From NCBI GenBank assembly GCA_041477005.1, contig JBGOUJ010000297.1, positions 1 through 9,212 of the forward strand: a stretch of DNA of 9,212 nucleotides, written 5' to 3'. Position 1 is the first letter of the stretch. Every line of letters starts with the position of its first letter. Under the pieces are notes generated by a model. It saw only the letters and a list, made by a program, of their open reading frames with translations, ran no database searches and was not told the DNA's origin. Made by a program: the position numbers and the translations under genes. This document shows, piece by piece, positions 1-6,041 of this stretch. This DNA comes from JBGOUJ01 sp041477005. GTDB lineage: Bacteria; Acidobacteriota; Terriglobia; Bryobacterales; JACQDG01.

Positions 1-1152
1 GACTCCATCGTTCCGGCCCGTGTCGGGGATTCTTCGCCCATCAAGCACGTCCTCTACATCATCAAGGAGAACCGCACCTACGATCAGGTGCTCGGCGATG
101 TGAAAGAGGGCAACGGCGATCTCTCGCTGGTGCTGTTCGGCGAGAGCGTCACGCCCAACCATCACAAGATCGCCCGGGAATTCCTGCTGCTGGACAATTT
201 CTACTGCAGCGGCGACGTCAGCGTGGACGGCCACGCCTGGTCCGACGCAGCCTTCGTGACCGATTTTCACGAAAAGCAGTGGCCGACGCAGTACGCGCAG
301 CGAGGGCGCATGATGCCCGATCCCGAGCAGCGCCTGACCCGCCCGCGGGCCGGGTACATCTGGGAGCGCGCCGAGGAGAAGGGACTCACCATCCGGAGCT
401 ACGGCGAGTTGGTGACCGCCCCGAGCCTCAAAGGGAAGTTTTGCCTCGACTACCGGCCGAAGGACACCGACACACCGTGGCGCGACAGCGATCGCGCCGA
501 GGTGTTCCTGCGCGAGTTCGACCAGTTCGAGCGCAACGGCAACCTGCCCAACTTCATTGTGATGAGCCTGCCCGAGAACCACACGGCCGGAACACGCCCT
601 GGGGCCTTCACTCCGGTCGCCATGGTGGCCAACAACGACCTGGCGCTGGGGCGCATCGTGGAGCGCGTTACGCGCAGCCGCTACTGGAAGGAGACGGCCA
701 TTCTGGTGGCCGAAGACGATGCCCAGAACGGCCCGGACCACGTAGACTCTCACCGCTCGGTGGCCCTGGTGATCAGCCCGTATTCGCGCCTGCGCCGGGT
801 GGACAGCACGTTCTACACCACGTGCAGCGTGCTGCGGACCATGGAGCTGCTGCTCGGCCTCAAGCCGCTGACCCAGTACGACGCGGCCGCTTATGCCATG
901 TTCCGCGGCTTCGGCCGCAAGGCGGACCTGACGCCCTACCAGTCCGCCCCGGCTCGGGTCGACTTGTACACCAAGAACGGCCCGAATGCTTACGGCGCCG
1001 TGGCTTCGCTCCATATGAATTTCGACGAGGTAGACGAAGCGCCGGAGCAGGAGCTGAACGAGATTCTGTGGAAGTCGGTTCGAGGGGCTGATTCCCCGAT
1101 GCCGCCGCCGGTGCGCCGGCTGCTCCCGGCTCCCCTATACGCCAACCGTTAG
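1..1152 (+). CDS. Phosphoesterase (PF04185-type, alkaline phosphatase-like fold), C-terminal part; 5' end outside window
   Basis: The reading frame is open from base 1 to the TAG at 1150-1152, giving 383 visible residues. The GTG at 88 lies inside the conserved motif and is not the start. Visible motifs are IKHVLYIIKENRTYDQ (residues 14-29), with the Glu-Asn pair that binds metal in this family; SVDGHAWS (74-81); LPENHTAGTRPG (190-201); and EDDAQNGPDHVDSHR (238-252), the second metal-binding block. These match the phosphoesterase half of proteins that often carry an N-terminal YncE/YVTN beta-propeller, which would lie off the left edge. The expected activity is hydrolysis of phosphate mono- or diesters, usually outside the cytoplasm, but the substrate cannot be read from sequence. 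One oddity is Asn193 in PENHT, where I recall the family usually having Asp (PNDHT/PEDHT). The gene converges on fic and has no obvious link to the tail genes. Family confidence is high; exact function is unknown. Confidence 0.9.
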   Translation, partial: DSIVPARVGDSSPIKHVLYIIKENRTYDQVLGDVKEGNGDLSLVLFGESVTPNHHKIAREFLLLDNFYCSGDVSVDGHAWSDAAFVTDFHEKQWPTQYAQRGRMMPDPEQRLTRPRAGYIWERAEEKGLTIRSYGELVTAPSLKGKFCLDYRPKDTDTPWRDSDRAEVFLREFDQFERNGNLPNFIVMSLPENHTAGTRPGAFTPVAMVANNDLALGRIVERVTRSRYWKETAILVAEDDAQNGPDHVDSHRSVALVISPYSRLRRVDSTFYTTCSVLRTMELLLGLKPLTQYDAAAYAMFRGFGRKADLTPYQSAPARVDLYTKNGPNAYGAVASLHMNFDEVDEAPEQELNEILWKSVRGADSPMPPPVRRLLPAPLYANR

Positions 1153-1156
1153 ACAT

Positions 1157-1180
1157 CGTCTCGCTCCGGCTAGCAAGACG
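1157..1180. terminator. Possible bidirectional terminator hairpin between convergent genes
   Basis: In the 39-bp gap between the phosphoesterase stop and the fic stop, CGTCTcGCT pairs with AGCaAGACG around a 6-nt loop. That is 5 bp, one mismatch, then 3 bp. Its position between two convergent 3' ends suits a shared terminator. No T-tract follows on either strand, so it is not a canonical Rho-independent terminator. Confidence 0.3.
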
Positions 1181-1191
1181 GTGCACTCTCT

Positions 1192-2400
1192 TCAGTCAGT
1201 CGCGGGATACAGCCGCGGGAACCAACGCTCGACGACATCGATAGGAAGTCCCAGCCGCACGGGGTCTCTGCGGCCGTCTGAAACGAGAAGGCCACGATCC
1301 AGAAGCCTCGAGACGATCATTCGGCCCATGCGCTCCTGGTAGCCGGTCAGCTCTCGTGCGTGGCCGCGGCCAACCTCGCCTGCCAGAACTGCTTCCCGGA
1401 GGACGGGGAAAGCCCCCTTCGGCAGACGGGCCGCCCGCGTTTCGTCCTCGATAAACAACTGGATGCGCCGGAGCAGTTCCGAGGGTTCCAGGAGCGACGC
1501 CATGAAATCGACCTGATCAACGCACACCTTGAGAAAGAACTTGCAGAACGCAGTCAGCGCAGCTTCGGACAGGTTGCCACGGCCATCGAGATCACCATGG
1601 CGCGGCTGATCGGCAGCCATCAAAAGTTCTCTGTAACGATCAACGTTGCGCGCGAGACCGCGGGCCGCCGACCAGAGGCCGCTTCCGATCCCGAGGCGCC
1701 GCAGCATCGCGTGTGACATTAGACGGGCCACGCGCCCATTGCCATCGTAGAACGGGTGAATCCAAACAAGACGATGATGCGCCGCTGCCACCGCAATCAT
1801 CCGACGCAGTCTGGAGAGACGGCCTGATTCGTAGGCTTGCTCGAAACGCGCCATGAAGTCAGGCAGAGCGGGGGCCGAAGGAGGGATATGCCCCCCCACA
1901 GCCACCTGGCCATCACGCAAGACGCCGGGAAGCACCGGAATGCGCTTGTGAGAATCCGGCCCTTCCACCCAGAGCAGTTCGTCGGGTAGTCGCCCGCAAA
2001 ATTCGCGATGCAGCCACAGGATATACTTCGTCGAAGTGGGATCTGCTCTTTCGTCTTTGTCCTCGTCAATGCGCTTTTGAACCTCAATGTGCGCGACCGC
2101 TTCGAGCTGCAGGGCTCGACGCTTGGGCTCCGTGGCGTAGTCCTTCGCCAGCGCTCGATCGATATCCCGAGGGTGCGTGTCGTGTCCTTCGATGAGATTG
2201 GAGTAGTAACAGTTCATCGAGCGGACAAGTCCGCCGATGGATCGTTGCAAAGTCGGATTCACCTGGCCGGCCAGCGCGCTGGCTTTTGCCACCAGTTCTA
2301 CAGCCAGATCCTCAAGCTCCTTTTCAGCCTCGGGAGGCATCATCGGTTCCATCCGGGCGGGGTGTTCTAGTGCCGCGATTCTTGCCGTTTCTAGTGCCAT
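1192..2400 (-). CDS. Fic family protein (putative AMP-transferase, class II, self-inhibited), with C-terminal winged-helix-like region
   Basis: This is a complete 402-residue Fic protein. The catalytic motif HPFYDGNGRVAR is at residues 215-226, with His215 as the expected base and an intact HPFxxGNGR core, so it should bind ATP and transfer AMP to a hydroxyl on a target protein. Upstream, S67-N-L-I-E71-G72 fits the (S/T)xxxE(G/N) inhibitory helix; being N-terminal to the Fic core, it marks a class II, internally inhibited enzyme. The segment HIPPSAPALPDFM (171-183) matches the flap that positions the target. Residues about 320-395 look like a winged helix, common in this subgroup, possibly for DNA or partner binding. 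The ATG at 2400 is the first possible start: an in-frame TAA lies ten codons upstream with no ATG, GTG or TTG between. No Shine-Dalgarno is visible. Upstream DNA is AT-rich, so the gene probably has its own promoter rather than relying on the tail operon. Its target is unknown. It could be a phage-borne accessory gene or a flanking chromosomal gene. Confidence 0.93.
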   Translation of the reverse strand: MALETARIAALEHPARMEPMMPPEAEKELEDLAVELVAKASALAGQVNPTLQRSIGGLVRSMNCYYSNLIEGHDTHPRDIDRALAKDYATEPKRRALQLEAVAHIEVQKRIDEDKDERADPTSTKYILWLHREFCGRLPDELLWVEGPDSHKRIPVLPGVLRDGQVAVGGHIPPSAPALPDFMARFEQAYESGRLSRLRRMIAVAAAHHRLVWIHPFYDGNGRVARLMSHAMLRRLGIGSGLWSAARGLARNVDRYRELLMAADQPRHGDLDGRGNLSEAALTAFCKFFLKVCVDQVDFMASLLEPSELLRRIQLFIEDETRAARLPKGAFPVLREAVLAGEVGRGHARELTGYQERMGRMIVSRLLDRGLLVSDGRRDPVRLGLPIDVVERWFPRLYPATD

Positions 2401-2479
2401 ATTTTAGTATATTGTTTACAGTAGATTAGACGGTTTAATTGTAGTACATATTGCCGGATGTATTGCCGTTTCTCGTGCC
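2365..2479 (-). repeat. Short direct repeats at the 5' end of fic
   Basis: The plus-strand decamer TTCTAGTGCC occurs at 2365-2374 and 2389-2398, with a one-base variant TTCTCGTGCC at 2470-2479. The last two belong to a 17-mer, TTGCCGTTTCT(A/C)GTGCC, at 2382-2398 and 2463-2479, matching 16 of 17. Two copies lie inside the first codons of fic, and the repeated Ala-Leu-Glu in MALETARIAALE is their product. The third lies upstream, beyond the AT-rich island. They could be regulator binding sites flanking the promoter or remnants of a small duplication; the sequence does not decide. Confidence 0.5.
2401..2457 (-). promoter_or_regulatory. AT-rich island, likely fic promoter region
   Basis: Bases 2401-2450 contain only about a quarter G+C, in a window that is otherwise GC-rich. 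Read on the minus strand, it contains TATACT, close to the -10 consensus, 7 nt before the fic ATG, plus other TA-rich hexamers. No good -35 hexamer sits at 17 nt. With the -10 candidate this close and no Shine-Dalgarno, a leaderless transcript is possible. I see no gene in the rest of the 2401-2651 gap. Confidence 0.45.
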
Positions 2480-2614
2480 GGATCGTCCGAGAGGAGGATC
2501 TATTCGACCCCTGGCTTGAATTCCGAGCGGTGCGGATCGCGGATCGGCTCTGGAACTTGGCGTTTCGGCGAGCGAAAGCTATCAGCCGACGGTCACTACC
2601 TGACGGGGTTGATC

Positions 2615-2666
2615 GTTTGCAGTTCCTTGCGGACTCGCGCCATAAGGGGCCTCAGGAACCGCAAAC
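2615..2666. repeat. Imperfect inverted repeat at the 3' end of the tail operon
   Basis: GTTTGCAGTTCCT (2615-2627) and AGGAACCGCAAAC (2654-2666) are complementary at 12 of 13 positions around a 26-nt spacer. The right arm overlaps the last codons and the TGA stop of the lysozyme-like gene. Transcribed from the minus strand, this would fold into a stem at the end of the operon mRNA. It could be a terminator or a 3' stabilising structure. No U-run follows, so intrinsic termination is not clearly supported. Confidence 0.5.
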
Positions 2667-3197
2667 TACCCGGTAGAGCCTCATGCGCTCTTGGAGCCGC
2701 CACGAGTAGAGCGCCGAGCGGGTTCGTCCGCTCGGATGCCCCGCGTTCCAGCACCGGCCGATCTCCGCCGCATGCACCGCCGGATCGAGATGAAATTGGT
2801 GGCAGAACCGCTCCAGCAGCAGCGCCGCGAATGAAAAATGCCGCGCCTTTTCCGCCAGCGCTTCCACCGGCTCCTTCCACAGGATCGAGTAGTAGCCGGC
2901 GATTTGGGTGTAGCCGTGCCGTCCCGCCAGCCTCTTCAGCAGCGCCTCCCGGTCGGCCGGCGTGCGCGGCGCCTTCAGCCGCGTTTCCAGTTGAGCGCGG
3001 GTCACGCCATCCACCTGCTTCTCTCCTCCGTCCAACAGCCCCACCAACCTTTGATAGTTCTCCGGCGCAAACCGAAATGTCTGCCGGCACCCGCCGCTTT
3101 CGTTGGCCGTGATCGCCGCGAGCAGCGAGCTCACTGCGGCGTCGCCTCCGGTTGCCTCCGCGATCAGCCGCCCGCAGGTCTCGTGGATCAACCGCAT
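2652..3197 (-). CDS. Divergent lysozyme / lytic-transglycosylase-like protein, last gene of the tail cluster
   Basis: This encodes 181 residues in the third position of the minus-strand tail operon, 59 bp after the upstream gene. Three blocks resemble the goose-lysozyme/SLT fold in the right order: AITANESGG (residues 28-36), with Glu33 as the likely catalytic acid; GYTQIAGYYSIL (95-106), in the place of the family's G-L-M-Q-I block; and CWNAGHPSG (149-157), in the place of the Y-N-A-G block. There is no signal peptide or transmembrane segment, as expected for a hydrolase delivered by a virion or released by holin. It would cleave peptidoglycan glycan strands, either locally during DNA entry or at lysis. 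The ATG at 3197 is chosen because the only other in-frame start after the previous stop is the adjacent TTG at 3200. The Shine-Dalgarno is poor, with GGGAG only 3 nt away. A longer overlapping frame upstream is the antisense-free shadow of the preceding gene. The family call is an inference from motif order; overall similarity is weak. Confidence 0.65.
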   Translation of the reverse strand: MRLIHETCGRLIAEATGGDAAVSSLLAAITANESGGCRQTFRFAPENYQRLVGLLDGGEKQVDGVTRAQLETRLKAPRTPADREALLKRLAGRHGYTQIAGYYSILWKEPVEALAEKARHFSFAALLLERFCHQFHLDPAVHAAEIGRCWNAGHPSGRTRSALYSWRLQERMRLYRVVCGS

Positions 3198-3256
3198 CAA
3201 CTCCCGGTCGGCCTCCCGGCTGTAGCCCGGTCCGGCCCCCCGGCCCTCCCGCCGCG

Positions 3257-5989
3257 CTACCCCATGAAGGCGCTCCTGCGTTCTCCGGCCGGCAGCGGCA
3301 GCCGATAGCCGATCAGGGAGAACTGATCGAAGGCAAACAGCACCACCGACGCGCACTGCTCCCCGTGCGCCAGCCTCCGCTCCCAGTCCCAGGGCTGGGA
3401 GGAGTCGCCCACGCCGACCAGGTGCGACGCTTGGCTTCGCGGAAACCCCTGGGCCATGGGCAGCAGAATCGATTGCCGGGCCTTGTTGAGGTTGCGCTCC
3501 GCGGTGTAGCTGAAATTCTCCGTCTTGAAGGCGTCGAGGCTCGCCGGCCCCCAGGGATCGCCGGGCAGATTGATGACCCTCGTCAGCGTGAAATCGTTTA
3601 CGTCGGGCGGATAGAGCACCTCGAACCGGGACGCTGAATAAGTGGCCTTCACGAAGTTCGCGATCGCCGTCGTAAAGCTGCCGATCAGGCCCGGCAGGAA
3701 CGCCGACTCCTCCGGGTAAGGCGCCGGCGATTCCGCGTTGTCGGCGAAGACGTGCATCGCCCGGCCGTACTGGCTCTGGAACGTCGAGGTCGTGTAATCG
3801 TCGTAGAACGTCATTCCGCCGTGGGTCCAAGTCGCGGGATTCTGCGTCTCGCCGGGAAAATACCACCACTGCACCTCCCCGAATTGCAGGTAGGGCGTTA
3901 CCTGCGCGTCGTTCATGATCTGCGCCATATCCAGGTATACCTGTTTCCAATAGGCAAGGCTCGCGGGGGAGAAATTCGTTTGCAGGGCCGGCGTCGTGAC
4001 CAGCACCGGCTGCCCGTCGGGGAAGCGCTGGGCGATCCCCGCGCCGGTCGACGGATCGCCGTTCCCCAGCTCCATGCTGAACGCCGCCGCCACGTCGATG
4101 CCGTACCCCTGCAGCGCCGCGAAGTAGGAGCGATGCCAATCCCGCGCCGCCCGGTTCAGCCGCGGCGTGACGGCCAGGTCTGTGAGCCAGTCCCCGTCAA
4201 AACCCCCGGCGAGCGTCGTCCCGCCGGCCACCGCTTGCATAGTCCCCGTGCTCGGCGAGGCCGCCAGTGTGAGGCTGTTTCCCGCCGTCCCCAGCGCCCG
4301 CGCGTAAATGGTCAGCACGCTTCCCGAAACTTGCGCCCACACGCCCGTCGAGCCTTTGTTGATGAGGTACGCAAACGCCTGGGCCACGCTCTCGAGCGTG
4401 TCGGTTATCAGGGTCACCCGCGAATAGGCCGTCCCCGAAATCGTGATCTCGACGACCTGCCCGAACACCGCCGATCCTTGAAAAGTGACCGTCCCCTGCG
4501 CGTAGACGTTCGCCGGATTCACCAGCTCGTAGAAGAGCAGCGCGCCCGCATAATGATTGGCCGTTCCGGTGAAGCCCAGCATGTTCAGGTTCCACGCCAC
4601 CCGCTCCGGCGCGAGGGCGAGCGAGTGATCCGTGTCCCAGTCGGTTGCCAGCGTCTCGTTGGGCGTGCCGGGCTGCTGGTTGACCGTGCTCGCCTCGACC
4701 GCCAGCTCCAGGTAGTCGAAGTAGAAGACGGCAGTCGCCGAGTGCGGGTCGGCGGCGGTAAGCGTTGCCGTCACCGTGTGGCTGCCCGCGGCGAGCGATC
4801 CCAAGTGGAGCCGGACCAGGAAATCCTCCTGGGATACGAAAAGATCGAACGTTTGAGACGGCTGGCTATCGACCCCCACCGTGATTACTCCCGCTGCGTC
4901 CGCCCGCCGCGTGCCCAGATAAAGATGATGCGCCACCTGGGCCTGGTAGCTCACGCTCAACTGATCGTCGATCGTGCCCGTCCGGTGGATCGTCCCACCC
5001 GAGTAGTTCCCGCGATCCTGATTCCACGCCCCTGTGTAAACGACTCTCTTGTCGTCATCCTCGATCCGCCGGCTCCCGAGTCCGGCCACGTGATAGCCGC
5101 GGTTCGCGCCGGTCACGGTCCAATTCGAGACCACCACGGAAAACTCCCCGCGCTGGTAGGCGCCCGGCTGCAAGGCTGCAGCATAAGTCCACCGCATCTT
5201 CCGAACGTTCTGGGTCGGGATCGGTCCCAGTGTCGGGTCGGTGAGCGCCCCGAAGTCGAGCGTCACTTGCCATTGGGTGGACGACGCCCCGCCGCTCATC
5301 GTCTGGTTGGTGGGCGACCAGCTTTCGGTCGCTGCTCCGTTCACCGAGGCCACCACTCCCAGCAGGTTCCCCTCCACGCCGGCCTTGGTATTGGTCAGGA
5401 CGATTTGGGATCCCCCCGCCACGTCCGCCGTCACCGTGGTCGAGAACGTGTTGATGTTCAGCTTCAGGTCGGCAAGCACGTCGGCGATCGTGTCCGACCC
5501 GGTCACCTGGTGGTAATAGTGCTCATCGAGCCACGAGAGCTCGACGTAGTCCCCGGCGGTCAGTGTGCCCTGGAGCGTAAATGTTGCCTGCGCGTTGGCC
5601 GAGCTTCCGGCCGTAGCCGTCGCCACGTCCTTCAGCGGCACCCGGTAGACCTGCTCCGCTCCATCCTCATCCGGCGCCCAAATGCGCAAGTAGGGCCAAT
5701 CGACGGTCGCAAAAAGTTCCGAATCCATCAGGATGCAATTGGTCCGCGTTTCCTGATAGCTCAGCGTCAGCCCGCTCAAGTCGCCGTCCGGCAGGTAGCG
5801 AAGCAGCGGGTGCTCGAAAACGTTGTCCCGGTTCCATTCGATCACCGCCCAGTCAAACTGCTGCCGCCACGACCCGGACAACGTGAACCCATCGGGGCTA
5901 GTCGCGCTCAACGCCGCCACAGCGGAAGGCCGGAAGAAGTAGCACTGCAAATCCCTATCCGGCCGAAGCTTTTCCAACGTTTCCGCCAT
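3257..5989 (-). CDS. Large phage tail-associated protein with carbohydrate-binding-like and TIM-barrel glycoside-hydrolase-like regions
   Basis: This is a 910-residue protein. The N-terminal region (about 1-300) is rich in Trp and beta strand and interrupted by a domain at 136-234. Residues about 312-432 read as a galactose-binding-like beta sandwich (VVYTGAW ... GSHTVTATL ... FYFDYLELA), typical of carbohydrate-binding modules. From about 455 a TIM-barrel-like chain begins (ERVAWNLNMLGFTG), is interrupted by a second copy of the same inserted domain (500-596), then continues to about 895. Candidate catalytic acids are Glu639 in SMELGNG and Glu705 in LQFGEVQWWYFPG. There is no signal peptide or membrane segment. 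Lying between the tail-tip gene and a wall hydrolase, it is probably a virion protein that binds or cuts host surface glycan. I recall similar Acidobacteriota proteins, and a 'non-contractile tail sheath' label for phage proteins with a TIM-barrel domain, so a tail-decorating role is an alternative. A GGAGGG lies 12 nt before the ATG, slightly far but the only good signal. The gene is complete. Confidence 0.75.
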   Translation of the reverse strand: MAETLEKLRPDRDLQCYFFRPSAVAALSATSPDGFTLSGSWRQQFDWAVIEWNRDNVFEHPLLRYLPDGDLSGLTLSYQETRTNCILMDSELFATVDWPYLRIWAPDEDGAEQVYRVPLKDVATATAGSSANAQATFTLQGTLTAGDYVELSWLDEHYYHQVTGSDTIADVLADLKLNINTFSTTVTADVAGGSQIVLTNTKAGVEGNLLGVVASVNGAATESWSPTNQTMSGGASSTQWQVTLDFGALTDPTLGPIPTQNVRKMRWTYAAALQPGAYQRGEFSVVVSNWTVTGANRGYHVAGLGSRRIEDDDKRVVYTGAWNQDRGNYSGGTIHRTGTIDDQLSVSYQAQVAHHLYLGTRRADAAGVITVGVDSQPSQTFDLFVSQEDFLVRLHLGSLAAGSHTVTATLTAADPHSATAVFYFDYLELAVEASTVNQQPGTPNETLATDWDTDHSLALAPERVAWNLNMLGFTGTANHYAGALLFYELVNPANVYAQGTVTFQGSAVFGQVVEITISGTAYSRVTLITDTLESVAQAFAYLINKGSTGVWAQVSGSVLTIYARALGTAGNSLTLAASPSTGTMQAVAGGTTLAGGFDGDWLTDLAVTPRLNRAARDWHRSYFAALQGYGIDVAAAFSMELGNGDPSTGAGIAQRFPDGQPVLVTTPALQTNFSPASLAYWKQVYLDMAQIMNDAQVTPYLQFGEVQWWYFPGETQNPATWTHGGMTFYDDYTTSTFQSQYGRAMHVFADNAESPAPYPEESAFLPGLIGSFTTAIANFVKATYSASRFEVLYPPDVNDFTLTRVINLPGDPWGPASLDAFKTENFSYTAERNLNKARQSILLPMAQGFPRSQASHLVGVGDSSQPWDWERRLAHGEQCASVVLFAFDQFSLIGYRLPLPAGERRSAFMG
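4202..4492 (-). repeat. Second copy of an inserted phage structural domain (residues 500-596 of the 910-residue protein)
   Basis: This segment encodes TVTFQGSAVFGQVVEITI through LAGG. It aligns along its full length with residues 136-234 of the same protein. Shared positions are T-x-T-x-Q-G, G-x-x-V-E, D-T-(I/L)-x-x-V, I-N, S-T-x-V-x-A-x-V-x-G, G-x-x-G-N-x-L and a final G-G. It falls between the apparent first strand/helix of the TIM barrel and the rest of the barrel, so it looks like a domain insertion. Confidence 0.65.
5288..5584 (-). repeat. First copy of an inserted phage structural domain (residues 136-234 of the 910-residue protein)
   Basis: This segment encodes TFTLQGTLTAGDYVELSW through MSGG and aligns with residues 500-596. 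The pattern of a beta-rich start, D-T-hydrophobic helix, I-N, V-x-A, G-x-x-G-N and terminal G-G is one I associate with small domains in phage tail proteins. The flanking sequence (YRVPLKD before, TQWQVTLDFG after) reads as one domain split by the insertion. Confidence 0.65.
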
Positions 5990-6001
5990 GCCGATGTGTA
6001 A

Positions 6002-6007
6002 CCCTCC
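6002..6007 (-). promoter_or_regulatory. Ribosome binding site for the 910-residue tail protein
   Basis: On the minus strand GGAGGG lies 12 nt upstream of the ATG at 5989, in the 52-bp gap after the tail-tip gene. The spacing is longer than the usual 5-9 nt, but no better signal or alternative in-frame start occurs between them, which supports the ATG. Confidence 0.5.
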
Positions 6008-6041
6008 GAGACTGTAAGGGAGCCGTTGCCACTGTGGCGAA

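Noticed and set aside
2458..2614. Possible tRNA or attachment site in the intergenic region
   Set aside because: I looked for a T-arm (GGTTCGAATCC-like), an acceptor stem and CCA on both strands and found no consistent cloverleaf. No long direct repeat typical of att sites is present within the window.
2596..2643. Minus-strand peptide MARVRKELQTINPVR as a possible small gene or gene remnant
   Set aside because: It is only 15 codons, has no ribosome binding site, and no related sequence is recognised nearby.
2458..2676. A 72-codon plus-strand ORF divergent from fic
   Set aside because: It has no Shine-Dalgarno, is Arg-rich with no motif, and runs into the 3' end of the lysozyme-like gene. 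It carries one of the short repeats near its start, which better explains its sequence.
2652..4139. A 495-codon minus-strand frame that includes the lysozyme-like gene
   Set aside because: Its first about 300 codons overlap the 910-residue gene in another frame and have shadow composition. Only the part from 3197 onward is real.
3752..6001. A 749-codon open frame on the plus strand opposite the 910-residue tail gene
   Set aside because: Its product is dominated by Arg, Pro, Gly and His with no recognisable domain, as expected for an antisense frame of a GC-rich gene with strong codon bias. The minus-strand protein has coherent domains.
6028..6038. Palindrome GCCACTGTGGC between the tail tip and TIM-barrel genes
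   Set aside because: The arms are only 5 bp with a single central base, which is too short to call an operator or hairpin without recurrence elsewhere.
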